DNA of 64,000 nucleotides from positions 1 to 64,000 of the forward strand of contig NZ_SSNH01000016.1 in the NCBI RefSeq assembly GCF_005877005.1, in the 5' to 3' direction. Shown piece by piece: positions 1 to 7,720 of this stretch; positions within the stretch are counted from its first letter, which is position 1, and each line of letters begins with the position of its first letter. Position numbers and translations under genes: made by a program. Under the pieces are notes generated by a model. It made no database searches. It had not been told where the DNA came from and saw only the letters and a program-made list of their open reading frames with translations. The DNA comes from Sinomonas susongensis (GTDB taxonomy: Bacteria > Actinomycetota > Actinomycetes > Actinomycetales > Micrococcaceae).

Positions 1-56
1 GTGGAAGCAGGGACTGAAGACCTGCGAAGCCGACCGGTACTAATAGGCCGACAGCC
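1..56 (+). rRNA. 23S rRNA, 3' tip (partial)
   Basis: The first bases contain the conserved 3' end of bacterial 23S rRNA (ACCGGTACTAATAGGCCGA at about 34-52). The rest of the gene lies left of the window. The exact mature end is estimated. It is followed by 5S rRNA about 215 bp on, the usual order in an rrn operon. Confidence 0.9.
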
Positions 57-270
57 TCACACACACACGGAACACTGCCCGCGTCCACTCTACGGTCCCC
101 AGACAACAAACCCCACCCCACCCCCACCCCCCCACGGGGCCGGGGACCGGGCGGGGCCACCGGGGAACACCACAACCGAATACAGCACCGCGCGCCGGCC
201 CCCAGGGCCGGCCCACCGCAACCCGACACGCTTCCCCACCCCCGCCACCCGGGGGCGCGAGGAGAGAAGG

Positions 271-388
271 TTACGGCGGCCATAGCGTGGGGGAAACGCC
301 CGGACCCATCCCGAACCCGGAAGCTAAGCCCCACAGCGCCGATGGTACTGCACCCGCGAGGGTGTGGGAGAGTAGGACACCGCCGGAC
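271..388 (+). rRNA. rrf: 5S rRNA
   Basis: About 118 nt starting TTACGGCGGCCATAGCG and ending in CACCGCCGGAC. It contains the conserved internal CCCGAACCCGGAAGCTAAGCC and GAGAGTAGG segments of actinobacterial 5S rRNA. The 5' and 3' ends pair (GGCGG with CCGCC), which sets the limits to within a few bases. It sits downstream of 23S rRNA and just before a strong hairpin. Confidence 0.95.
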
Positions 389-400
389 AACACCACCCGC

Positions 401-431
401 CGAGGGCCCCACAACGACCGTGGGGCCCTCG
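401..431 (+). terminator. rrn operon terminator hairpin
   Basis: Perfect 12-bp inverted repeat (CGAGGGCCCCAC / GTGGGGCCCTCG) with a 7-nt loop, 13 bp after the 5S rRNA. There is no long T-run, as is usual in high-GC actinobacteria. Confidence 0.9.
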
Positions 432-800
432 ACGCATTTAACAGCATTTCAACGCGAGCACCGCAACGCGAGCACCGCGCCGCCAACACCATCAGCACCG
501 GACCGCCGCACCGCGCACGGCCCCTCGGCCGACAGTGCGCCGCCGCCACACGAAAAAGCCCCGGAGCGACGATGAGGGGGTGCGCGCTCCGGGGCGGTTC
601 TCGATACCTCGCCAAGGCAGGAGTCCAGCGCGAGGTCTGCAGCCCAGCGTAGACAGGAGCCGTGGATTGACCATCGTTTTCGGTCAAGCAGCCGGGAGCC
701 GACTCCTACGCCATGGGTCGAAGGGCCCAGAAATGTCTCCTGAACGCTTCCTCGTGCCGTCCCCTTGCCCAGCTCTTCGTGCCGTGCTCCGATATTGCTC
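432..800. other. Gene-poor stretch after the rrn operon
   Basis: No convincing gene in either strand. The only clear structure is an 11-bp inverted repeat (558-568 with 585-595, GCCCCGGAGCG / CGCTCCGGGGC) preceded by five A residues on the plus strand. It would therefore act best as a terminator for leftward transcription, or as a second rrn terminator. Confidence 0.5.
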
Positions 801-1895
801 ATGGACACCCCTCGATACCTCTTGGCCATCGGCACGAAGAAGGGCCTGTGGCTGGCGACGAGCACCGATCGGCGGACCTGGGAGCTTTCCGAACCGCACT
901 TTCTGATGCAGGAGATCCCTGCCATCGGCATCGACACCCGCGATGGACGTACGCGCCTGCTCGTCGGAGTACGGTCTGAGCATTTCGGGCCCACTGTCGT
1001 CCACTCCGACGATCTGGGCTCGACCTGGACTGAACCGGAGCGCGCGTCAATCGCCTTCGGGGAAGGTGACGACGCCGCCGTCGAACGCATCTGGCAGATT
1101 CTCCCGGACGCCGAGGACCGCCCCGGGGTCGTCTGGGCAGGTGTTCAGCCCATCTCCGTCTGGAAGTCGACGGACGGCGGCGCGACGTTCGAGCTCAACC
1201 GGGCCCTCTGGGAGCATCCCGACAAGGGCGACTGGGGGGCTGGCTATGGTGGCGCTGCCGCGCATTCCATCGTGCCGGACCGGCGGGACCCGCAGCTTGT
1301 CCACGTCGCGATGAGCACGGGTGGGGTCTACCGCAGCAGGAACGGCGGCGACAGCTGGGAGCGGGCAAGCAGGGGGATCTCTGCGTATTTCCTGCCCGAT
1401 CCGGAACCCGAGATGGGGCAGTGCGTCCACAAGATCGCAGCCGACGCGGACGGACGGCTGTACGCGCAGAATCACAGAGGGGTCTTCCGCAGCGACAATC
1501 AGGGCGATCAATGGGTCTCGATCGCGGAGGGTCTCCCGGCGGACTTCGGCTTCGTGATGCTGACGCATCCGCGCAGGGGCGGTACGGCGTGGGTCATTCC
1601 GCTGGTCTCGGACTACGAGCGGATCGCCCCGGAGGGGCATCTCGCCGTACACCGGACCGACGATGCCGGCACGACGTGGCACAAGTACGACGGCGGCCTG
1701 CCGGCGTCCGACTTCAATGCGGTGCTGCGTGACGCCGCTGCGGTCGACGGGGGTGACCCGGTCGGCGTGTACTTCGGGACGCGTGGCGGCTCTGTATATG
1801 CGAGCGGGGACGAGGGAGAGACCTTCGTCGAGGTGGCCTCGCGGTTGCCCGACGTCCTCTGCGTGCGCGCGACCGTGCTGGGAGCGGAGGCCTGA
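801..1895 (+). CDS. Asp-box (BNR/VPS10-like) repeat protein
   Basis: A 364-residue protein with at least six Asp-box motifs of the type S-x-D-x-G-x-T-W spread over its length: SDDLGSTW, STDGGATF, SRNGGDSW, SDNQGDQW, TDDAGTTW and SGDEGETF. These motifs sit on beta-propeller blades, so a 6- to 7-bladed propeller is expected. The sialidase catalytic arginine triad is not evident, so I do not call it a sialidase. No signal peptide is seen, so it is probably cytoplasmic. The ATG at 801 is chosen because it begins the propeller (MDTPRYLLAIGTKKG); a TTG at 765 is the alternative. It is followed after 4 bp by a MoaD/ThiS-like carrier and probably co-transcribed with it. Substrate unknown. Confidence 0.8.
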   Translation: MDTPRYLLAIGTKKGLWLATSTDRRTWELSEPHFLMQEIPAIGIDTRDGRTRLLVGVRSEHFGPTVVHSDDLGSTWTEPERASIAFGEGDDAAVERIWQILPDAEDRPGVVWAGVQPISVWKSTDGGATFELNRALWEHPDKGDWGAGYGGAAAHSIVPDRRDPQLVHVAMSTGGVYRSRNGGDSWERASRGISAYFLPDPEPEMGQCVHKIAADADGRLYAQNHRGVFRSDNQGDQWVSIAEGLPADFGFVMLTHPRRGGTAWVIPLVSDYERIAPEGHLAVHRTDDAGTTWHKYDGGLPASDFNAVLRDAAAVDGGDPVGVYFGTRGGSVYASGDEGETFVEVASRLPDVLCVRATVLGAEA

Positions 1896-1899
1896 AGCA

Positions 1900-2175
1900 G
1901 TGGTGACGCTCTTGCTGCCCACGATCTTGGCAGAGGTGGCAGGCGGCCGCACGGAGTTCGCCCTGGATGGGGTGACCTCCGTGCGGGCCGCCTTCGACAA
2001 TCTGGCCGACCGATACCCCATCCTCGGGCGCAGGCTGCGCGACGAGCGGGGTCAGCTCCGGCGGTACGTCAACGTGTATGTAGACGGTGACGATGTGCGG
2101 CGGCGCCAAGGGCTCGACACCGCCGTCACGGAAGGGCAGGAGATCCTCGTCATCCAGTCGGTCGCTGGAGGCTGA
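1900..2175 (+). CDS. MoaD/ThiS-family ubiquitin-like sulfur carrier
   Basis: About 91 residues ending in the sequence SVAGG. The C-terminal Gly-Gly is the hallmark of sulfur carriers that are adenylated and thiocarboxylated by MoeB/ThiF-type enzymes. The body fits a beta-grasp fold of MoaD size: TSVRAAFDNLADRYP helix, RYVNVYVDGDDVR strand pair, DTAVTEGQEILVIQSVAGG end. The start is GTG at 1900 or 1903, placed 9-12 nt after GGAGCGGAGG. It lies 4 bp behind the propeller gene. Its activating enzyme and pathway (molybdopterin, thiamin, cysteine or other) cannot be told from the window. Confidence 0.85.
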   Translation: MVTLLLPTILAEVAGGRTEFALDGVTSVRAAFDNLADRYPILGRRLRDERGQLRRYVNVYVDGDDVRRRQGLDTAVTEGQEILVIQSVAGG

Positions 2176-2177
2176 GG

Positions 2178-2420
2178 TCAGGCGACCAGATCTCCGCCCT
2201 TGTACGTGACATCCGCCTGCACGTGCCAGAGGGAGAAGTCCTCCTCCTGGATGGCGCGGCGGTAACGGGTGTCCTCGTCCCGGATCCAGACGAGGCCGAT
2301 GCCTGGCGCAGTGTCGTAGACGGTTCCCCGGAGGACAGTGACGCCGCTGCGGGCCTCGATGAGGTCCCCGCGGCGGAGTTCGCTGAGCTTCCGGATGCGG
2401 CGGTGGGTCTCGCTGGTCAT
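2178..2420 (-). CDS. Small conserved-looking protein, function unknown
   Basis: 80 residues starting MTSETHRRIRKLSELRRGDL. The start is fixed by AAGGAGC 5 bp upstream of the ATG at 2420. It is rich in charged residues, with alternating hydrophobic residues typical of a small beta-barrel (RRGDLIEARSGVTVLRGTVYD), and has no membrane segment. Convergent with the sulfur carrier gene with only 2 bp between stops. I do not recognise the family. Confidence 0.65.
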   Translation of the reverse strand: MTSETHRRIRKLSELRRGDLIEARSGVTVLRGTVYDTAPGIGLVWIRDEDTRYRRAIQEEDFSLWHVQADVTYKGGDLVA

Positions 2421-2771
2421 CTGGTGCTCCTTCAAGCGTCAGTGGTGTTCCGACTGCTTCAGTCTCTGTCACGGGCGTTTCCGGCCCGTTTCGACGGCAT
2501 GAGCGGGCAGTAAGGATCCAGTGGCGTCAGCGTTTCCGCAGATCAGCGACGTAATGCCCGTCACTCTCACGTACGTCGCGCGGCAAGCCGTCCTTGGAGG
2601 CAGATTGCCGCTAAACCGGTAGTCACAATGTGAAATTAAGCTGTGAGTGCTCCCAGTACTCTCGAGTAGGGGTACCAAGAGCCAGCCGTGGACGATAGCG
2701 TCTGTCACCGGACCCAGCAACGAGGCTGGGTACAGGAGCAGTTGCCTGGTCGACAGGTGAAGGGGCGTGCT
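2421..2771. other. Intergenic stretch without a recognisable feature
   Basis: About 350 bp between the leftward small gene and the DUF1508 gene. It is somewhat AT-richer around 2600-2640. It must hold the promoters of both flanking genes, but no element is clear enough to place. Confidence 0.4.
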
Positions 2772-2960
2772 GTGGCAGCAAGGTTCGAGGTGCTCAAGGA
2801 CGAGGCGAGGCTCTACCGGGTCCAGCTGAGGTCGGCCGAAGGGGTGGTAGTTGCGGTCGCCCAGGGACTCCAGTCCCTTGATGCCGTCAAGCGTGTGATT
2901 GCCTGCGTGCGGGAGAGCGCCGCAATGGGGCTCGTTGTCGACATGACGAAGCCCATCTGA
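2772..2960 (+). CDS. DUF1508 (YegP-like) small protein
   Basis: 62 residues from a GTG at 2772, preceded by GAAGGGGC at a good distance. The pattern FEVLKDEARLYRVQLRSAEG, then a helix LQSLDAVKRVIACVRESA, matches the YegP/DUF1508 unit. That unit folds as an antiparallel sheet with one helix and often occurs as one or two copies of this length. Cytoplasmic, function unknown. A longer form from ATG 2688 is possible, but its extra 28 residues look non-native. Confidence 0.7.
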   Translation: MAARFEVLKDEARLYRVQLRSAEGVVVAVAQGLQSLDAVKRVIACVRESAAMGLVVDMTKPI

Positions 2961-3050
2961 CGCTGGGGGTCTGGAGTTCTGACGGTGCCGGAACGTAGGC
3001 TCCAGATGTTAGAAGCATCCGGGTTCCCCGCCTGACCAAGGAGATCTGTC

Positions 3051-3512
3051 ATGCCAACGATTCTCAACCCTTACCTCAGCTTCAAGGACAACGCCCGCGA
3101 CGCGATGAACTTCTACCAGTCCGTGCTCGGCGGTGACCTCACCATCTCTACCTTCGAGGACTTGCACGCGGCTCAGGACGAGTCCGAGGGCCAGCTCGTC
3201 ATGCACTCGATGCTGACGACCCCAAGCGGGATCACGCTCATGGCCTCTGATACTCCGGAGCGAATGGAGTACCAGCCGGGCACCAACTTCTCGATCTCGC
3301 TCAGCGGGGACGACGAGGAAGAGCTGCGGGGCTATTGGGACAAGCTCACCGATGGCGCCACCATCACGATGCCGCTCGAGAAGGCCGTATGGGGCGACAC
3401 GTTCGGCATGCTCGTCGACAAGTTCGGGATCCCGTGGCTCGTGAACGTCGCTGGGCAGCCTGAGGACCAGTCGGGCGAGGGATCGGCCGCCGCCGCAACC
3501 CCCCAGGTGTAG
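3051..3512 (+). CDS. PhnB-like VOC (glyoxalase-fold) protein
   Basis: 153 residues with the PhnB/YjdN signature: MPTILNPYLSFKDNARDAMNFY at the start (the family's paired-domain N-terminus), a central MASDTP segment, and WGDTFGMLVDKFGIPWLVN near residues 118-137. VOC-fold proteins are small cytoplasmic metalloenzymes or binding proteins; this branch has no firmly assigned substrate. Strong ribosome site AAGGAGA 8 bp before the ATG. Monocistronic as far as can be seen. The last 20 residues are an Ala/Gly-rich tail. Confidence 0.85.
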   Translation: MPTILNPYLSFKDNARDAMNFYQSVLGGDLTISTFEDLHAAQDESEGQLVMHSMLTTPSGITLMASDTPERMEYQPGTNFSISLSGDDEEELRGYWDKLTDGATITMPLEKAVWGDTFGMLVDKFGIPWLVNVAGQPEDQSGEGSAAAATPQV

Positions 3513-3552
3513 CCCGCCACCTGGTTCGCTGCGGCCGCCCTCGGCGGGGCGC

Positions 3553-4002
3553 TTACGAGGCGGGGCGGTCCTCGCGCTTCTGCTTCGTCAGCGTCTCGTC
3601 GATGATGTTGCGGATCTCCAGCAGCAGTTCCGGCGACAGATCGCTCGTAAGGCTGCGGGCTGCGAAGCTCTTCACCTCGGCCTCCCGCATGGCGCGGAGA
3701 AGATCGAGCTGGGCGGCCACGCGGGCAGGCGTTTCGGCGTCGGCGTTCGTGAGGAACGCCGACGGAACTCCGAAGAAGTCCGCGAGGGCTTCGAGGAGGT
3801 CCGTGTCGGGCGTCATCGGTCCCGTACCAGCGCGCATGTAGTGCCACCGCTGCCGGGAGATGTGAAGGCCGCGGCCCTCGACGGCCTTCTTGATGTCCGG
3901 GAACGTGTACCGGCGGCCCCCCTCGGCCGCGACTACGTCGAGAAGCGTGTTGAGACGCTCAGCCAGAACCTCCTCGGGCTTCTGGGATTCGTGCTCAGGC
4001 AT
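3553..4002 (-). CDS. XRE/EspR-like DNA-binding regulator
   Basis: 149 residues. The N-terminal half resembles mycobacterial EspR and related actinobacterial XRE proteins: LAERLNTLLDVVAAEGGRRYTFPDIKKAVEGRGLHISRQR (written here in pieces: LAERLNTLLDVVA, then YTFPDIKKAVEGRGL, then HISRQRWHYMRAG), followed by DLLEALADFFGVPSAFL. The C-terminal half has amphipathic helices suited to dimerisation. Start ATG 4002 is chosen over 4029 because it follows a purine-rich GGAGGGGG and overlaps the membrane-protein gene by only 8 bp. Last gene of a three-gene leftward operon with an ImmA/IrrE-like protease, which suggests a protease-controlled regulator. A candidate operator lies in front of the operon. Confidence 0.8.
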   Translation of the reverse strand: MPEHESQKPEEVLAERLNTLLDVVAAEGGRRYTFPDIKKAVEGRGLHISRQRWHYMRAGTGPMTPDTDLLEALADFFGVPSAFLTNADAETPARVAAQLDLLRAMREAEVKSFAARSLTSDLSPELLLEIRNIIDETLTKQKREDRPAS

Positions 4003-4981
4003 AGAGGGCCCCCTCCGATTTCTGGACAAGCTTCGTTTCCGACTCGCTCAGCAGGTTCCCGCCAGCGGCGAGATCGCTGTCGAGAATTTCCACGAGAGCG
4101 CGATGAAGCCGCGCGCGTGGGTTGCGGCTGAGTACGCCCTTGAGAGGAACGGATACCGAGTCTATGACGACACTGGCGTGGGCCGTGCGGCGCCACACGG
4201 GGTGGAGCCGCACGAGGTGGTAGCGCTCGTTGAGCTGCCACTGTGCCACGCGCTCGGAAACCGAAGGCAGCATGAGCCCGAAGGAGAGCAGGAGCGCCGC
4301 GATTCCCTCGAGGGCGTGGAACGCGTTCTGCAGCACCGGCTCGTAGTCCAGGCCGACATAGGTCAGGACGATGATCTGCCGCGCGAACTTCGCGGCGAAC
4401 GCGACCACGGTGACGACGCAGCCCAGGGCGACCGCACTGAAGCCCGTGCGGAACATCGCGGAAGCCATCTGTGGGAGATAGCGCAGGCAGACGATCGTCA
4501 CTTCGACGGACACCGCCGCGAGGAATGCGCAGAGAGTCGCCATGAAGACGAAGACGCCGACGTCGCTCTGCGACCCGGCATCGAGCGCCAGGCGACCGAG
4601 CGGCTGGTCCGAGCTAACGGCGCCGGCCATTGACGCGCATGCGAACGCCACGCAGTACACCGTCATGGCCGCCGTCGTCTGCAGGAGGCCGCGGCGCAGG
4701 ACGGGTTCCTGCTCCGCGGGGGCGACGACGGCCTTCACGATTGCGGTGCGGAACAAGCCGAAGGAGAGCATGACAAGGCAGCCGCTCATGAGGCTCGCGA
4801 TGCCCGGGAAGCGGAGGCCCGCATCGATCGCATGGGAGACCGGAACGCCGCTGATGGTCGTCGCCAGAGCGGCGGGCAGCGCGACGAAGAAGACGAGATC
4901 CCCTCGCTGCCGTACACAGGAGGGCAGGCGGGAGAGCACGAGCAGCCACAGAGCCACGGTCGACGCAATCGTGATGCTCAT
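3995..4981 (-). CDS. Polytopic membrane protein, MAB_1171c/DUF6545-like
   Basis: 328 residues from ATG 4981, which overlaps the protease stop by 4 bp (ATGA). Seven or so hydrophobic segments cover roughly residues 1-240, alternating with short charged loops. The C-terminal cytoplasmic part begins with the ERYHLVRLHPVWR stretch that I associate with the MAB_1171c/DUF6545 family, then a helical SRNPRARLHRALVEILDSD region. That family is annotated as a putative transporter, but function is not established, and the context (protease upstream, DNA-binding protein downstream) suggests a signal-sensing or exporting role. A longer form to 5116 would overlap the protease and looks spurious. Confidence 0.75.
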   Translation of the reverse strand: MSITIASTVALWLLVLSRLPSCVRQRGDLVFFVALPAALATTISGVPVSHAIDAGLRFPGIASLMSGCLVMLSFGLFRTAIVKAVVAPAEQEPVLRRGLLQTTAAMTVYCVAFACASMAGAVSSDQPLGRLALDAGSQSDVGVFVFMATLCAFLAAVSVEVTIVCLRYLPQMASAMFRTGFSAVALGCVVTVVAFAAKFARQIIVLTYVGLDYEPVLQNAFHALEGIAALLLSFGLMLPSVSERVAQWQLNERYHLVRLHPVWRRTAHASVVIDSVSVPLKGVLSRNPRARLHRALVEILDSDLAAGGNLLSESETKLVQKSEGALYA

Positions 4982-5463
4982 CCGAAGATCCCTCGGAAGT
5001 TCCGCGGCTCGACGCGACCGGCGCGCCGGGTCCGCGCCAGGGCATCCGCGAAGAGGTCGGCGAGCGACTCCGCGACGATCTCGGGTTCCGTGTGACGCTG
5101 GCAGCGGGCGAGGCACTTGGAGACGAGGTCCGGGCTCAGGTCGGGCAGGAGGGTAGCGAGGTGATCTTCCTCGTCCATGAGCCGCTCGTGGTTGAGCGCC
5201 ATGTGTGCGAATTCGTGGAGGATGATCTGCTCGCGGTGCAGCGGCGACGCCGTCTCGGCGTGCAGGATGAGGTCAGTGGCAGGGAACGACAGCCAGAGCC
5301 CGGAAATCTGGTTGCGCCCGAGTTCGCTGACCTCGCGGATCACGATTTCCTTGCCGCGATCGTCCTCGAGGAGCTGGCGGAGGGCTTCGAGCGTGAGGCG
5401 CTCGGGGACGTCGAGGTCGCGAAACGCCGCGGCCGCTTGGCCGCGAAGCTGTTCCATGTCCAT
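4978..5463 (-). CDS. ImmA/IrrE-family zinc metalloprotease
   Basis: 161 residues from ATG 5463. The catalytic HEFAHMALNHE motif (HExxH) is at about residues 82-92, with downstream E/D residues in EPEIVAESLADLFADAL that may supply the third metal ligand. In characterised systems ImmA/IrrE proteases cut XRE-family repressors. Here an XRE regulator is encoded two genes downstream in the same operon, so that relationship is likely but inferred. The gene is first in the operon; its leader contains a palindromic site (5513-5524). Cytoplasmic, no signal peptide. Confidence 0.85.
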   Translation of the reverse strand: MDMEQLRGQAAAAFRDLDVPERLTLEALRQLLEDDRGKEIVIREVSELGRNQISGLWLSFPATDLILHAETASPLHREQIILHEFAHMALNHERLMDEEDHLATLLPDLSPDLVSKCLARCQRHTEPEIVAESLADLFADALARTRRAGRVEPRNFRGIFG

Positions 5464-5512
5464 GACGCCATCCTCGGTCTCACCTGCGGACTGAGCCCAG
5501 AATATCAGGGCT

Positions 5513-5540
5513 TGGACACGTCCATTTATCACGACTCGTC
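5513..5540. promoter_or_regulatory. Candidate operator/promoter of the ImmA-membrane-XRE operon
   Basis: TGGAC-AC-GTCCA at 5513-5524 is an inverted repeat with 5-bp arms, followed by ATTTATCACGACT and another GTCCA half-site (about 5537-5541). On the minus strand TTGTGA-N16-TGATAA just upstream could be a -35/-10 pair, which would place the palindrome near the transcription start. Related palindromes lie before fliA and before the diguanylate cyclase gene. Confidence 0.55.
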
Positions 5541-5668
5541 CAAAATGTCACAAGAAGCACACACTATATGCACGAAAGTGATGGACACACCCTCGTCCCG
5601 CTCAGTAGAGTCACTCGCGTGACGGCCGCTCGGCCGGTCGATTTCCCCTGTGTCGTCAAGGCTGGCAA

Positions 5669-6472
5669 GTGATCAAACGGTTGTGGCAGTTCCCCGCTGT
5701 CATCAGCGGGACTGCGCTGCTGACATTCTGTGGCGTAACCGCACTCCAAGCCAGCATGAACGGTCCGCTCCACGCCTTCGGCGCGAGCGTTGAGGCAGCC
5801 CGAGCGAGCGCTTCGCCCAGCGCGGGCGCCCTCTCCGTCGCGGCGGGCGCACCCGTCCATGCCTCCTCGGGCGCCGAGGCCAGCGCCGAGCCGACGAGCG
5901 TTGAGGCCGCGGGTGCCCTGGTCACTCCTTCGCCGCAGCCCCAGGCAACGAGCGACGGCGGCTCGTCGTCGCCCAAGGCCGATGGCGGCGCGGGGACAGG
6001 GGGAGCACTGGCCGAGGCCGGCGCCGGCGGAAGCGGCCAGAGTGGCGTGAGCGGTCAAGGGCACGGGAGCGAGAACGCCGGAAGCCAAGATTCCGGCTCT
6101 CAGGACGGCGCTGCCCAGGGAAGCGGCTCGCAGGCTGGCGTGGTGCAGGCTGCTGCGGGTCAAGTCGGCGCTGTGGCCGGTTCCGCCGACGAGGCCCGCG
6201 GAACCCGAGGCCTCGGGTCTTCGAACCAAGCCGGGGCTGCCGCGTCGGCTTCGGACGGTGGTCTTCCTGGGGCCGGCGGCGCTCTCTCAAGTGGTCTCTC
6301 CTCGGCGGCCGCGTCCGCCGGTGCGGCCGCCTCAGCGAGGGAGGAGCAGCTGAGCCAGGACCTCAGCAGATGGCTCGGCCTGACCGCTCATGGCGATGGG
6401 AAGGGCCAAGGCCAGGGCCACGGTTTGGCGGGCAGAGCCTCGCAAGGGCAGGCGGGCTCCGCAGGCGGGTAG
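5669..6472 (+). CDS. Secreted or membrane-anchored Ala/Ser/Gly-rich protein
   Basis: 267 residues from GTG 5669, preceded by CAAGG. The N-terminus MIKRLWQFPAV then about 17 hydrophobic residues is a signal peptide or signal anchor. The rest is low-complexity and disordered, rich in Ala, Ser, Gly and Gln with no cysteines after residue 21. A short predicted helix SAREEQLSQDLSRWLGL occurs near the end. Its stop abuts the fliW stop with no gap (convergent). No family recognised. It lies between the regulatory cassette and fliW, divergent from the cassette. It may be a motility-associated surface protein, but this is position only. Confidence 0.6.
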   Translation: MIKRLWQFPAVISGTALLTFCGVTALQASMNGPLHAFGASVEAARASASPSAGALSVAAGAPVHASSGAEASAEPTSVEAAGALVTPSPQPQATSDGGSSSPKADGGAGTGGALAEAGAGGSGQSGVSGQGHGSENAGSQDSGSQDGAAQGSGSQAGVVQAAAGQVGAVAGSADEARGTRGLGSSNQAGAAASASDGGLPGAGGALSSGLSSAAASAGAAASAREEQLSQDLSRWLGLTAHGDGKGQGQGHGLAGRASQGQAGSAGG

Positions 6473-6838
6473 CTAGCCCAGGGGCATGCGGAGCGGCCAG
6501 CCCTGTCCGTCGAGGATCGCCTGCGCGCTCTGGCCCGTCGCCTCGTTCACGATCACGGGAGCCATGAGGTTCACCGTGGTGCCACCTTCGCCCGGGGTTG
6601 CGACGACCAGCACGCGGGCTTCCTCCGGGGAACCGAGTCCAAGGCTGCGGCATGGTGCGGAGATCTCCGGCTCATAGCCGGGGACGTACACGGCGGCGTC
6701 GAGCAGGAAGAGCCGGATGTCGGGAGCCGCGTCGGGGCGGAGGCTGAAAAGGCCGGCGGCGCCGTCGACCGCTTCGAGCGTGAAGTCGGTGTGCGGGGCG
6801 AGCCCGGGCAGCGGCTCGGCGAAGGTCAGCGTGCTCAC
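6473..6838 (-). CDS. fliW: Flagellar assembly factor FliW
   Basis: 121 residues. The C-terminal half carries the FliW signature: ARVLVVATPGEG, TTVNLMAPVIVNEATGQSAQ and AILDGQGWPLR. FliW binds flagellin and allosterically blocks CsrA, so that free flagellin controls its own translation. csrA is at 60.0 kb in this window. Last gene of the leftward flgN-flgK-flgL-fliW operon; its start overlaps the flgL stop by 4 bp. It is slightly short for the family (usually 130-150), with a compact N-terminus. Confidence 0.88.
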   Translation of the reverse strand: MSTLTFAEPLPGLAPHTDFTLEAVDGAAGLFSLRPDAAPDIRLFLLDAAVYVPGYEPEISAPCRSLGLGSPEEARVLVVATPGEGGTTVNLMAPVIVNEATGQSAQAILDGQGWPLRMPLG

Positions 6839-7719
6839 TTGAGGAAGTCCATGAGGCTCGGCTGGAGCGTCCGCGCGGTGACTGCGAGGGCCGCCTGGTA
6901 ATTCGTCTGCTGGAGCTGCAGGTCCAGGGCGGCCTTGCCGAGGTCCAGGTCCTCTATGCCCGAACGCCTCGTCTCGAGCGCATTCTGCTCTGTCATGTTC
7001 TCCGATCCTGCGCGTTGGAGTTGGGCGAGCCGGGTCCCGACGTCGGCGCGCCCACTGACCACGGCACTCATCGCCGTGTCGAGCGATTGCAGCCGCGGCG
7101 AGGGATCGCTGCCCTTCCGTAGGTCGGAGGATATCGCGTCGATGATGCTGAAGACCGAGTTTGAGCCCGTGCCGAAGATCGCGGCGCCGTTGGCGTCCAC
7201 TTGGACGGTCTGGTCTGGGCCGATCCGGCGTTGGACAGTGTCGCCCGTCATCCCGTTGAAGGAGGGCGGCGTGCCGTCGGTGAAGGCCGCGGCGGCGTCG
7301 GATGTCCCTGCGAAGACGTTGCGGCCGAGGTACTTCGTGTTCGCGGCGGCCAGCAGATCGCCCCGCAGGGAGTCGATCTGCGTGGCGAGTGCGTTCTTCC
7401 CGTCCTGGTTGAGGGAGCCGTTACCGCCCTGGACGGCGAGGTCGCGCGCCTTGCGGAGGTAATCGGTCACGTTGCCCAGCGTCGAGTCGAGCGTCGTGAG
7501 CCACGCCGTCCCGTCGTCGATGTTCCGCTTGTACTGGGCGTTGGCGGCAATCTGGGCGCGGATGCCCAGGGAAGCGGCCGTTCCGACCGGATCGTCGGAA
7601 GGCCGCGTGATCCTCTGACCCGAGCTCGCGGCGTCCTGGGCCGACGAGAGGCGGGCTTGGCTCGCGCCGAGCCGGCGCTCGGCCGCGCTCAGCATGGTCT
7701 GGTCGGTCACGCGGAGCAT
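6835..7719 (-). CDS. flgL: Hook-filament junction protein FlgL (HAP3)
   Basis: 294 residues. N-terminal flagellin-type D0/D1 region (MLRVTDQTMLSAAERRLG, GQRITRPSDDPVGTAASLGIR) and the matching C-terminal coiled coil (LDLGKAALDLQLQQTNYQAAL). FlgL joins FlgK to the filament and is exported by the flagellar type III system. Third gene in its operon, 1 bp after flgK and overlapping fliW. Typical family length. Confidence 0.93.
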   Translation of the reverse strand: MLRVTDQTMLSAAERRLGASQARLSSAQDAASSGQRITRPSDDPVGTAASLGIRAQIAANAQYKRNIDDGTAWLTTLDSTLGNVTDYLRKARDLAVQGGNGSLNQDGKNALATQIDSLRGDLLAAANTKYLGRNVFAGTSDAAAAFTDGTPPSFNGMTGDTVQRRIGPDQTVQVDANGAAIFGTGSNSVFSIIDAISSDLRKGSDPSPRLQSLDTAMSAVVSGRADVGTRLAQLQRAGSENMTEQNALETRRSGIEDLDLGKAALDLQLQQTNYQAALAVTARTLQPSLMDFLK

Positions 7720-7720
7720 C

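Noticed and set aside
5564-6229. Leftward 221-residue frame opposite the secreted low-complexity gene
   Set aside because: No ribosome site, Arg/Gly/Ala-rich shadow composition; the rightward frame has a proper signal-anchor start.
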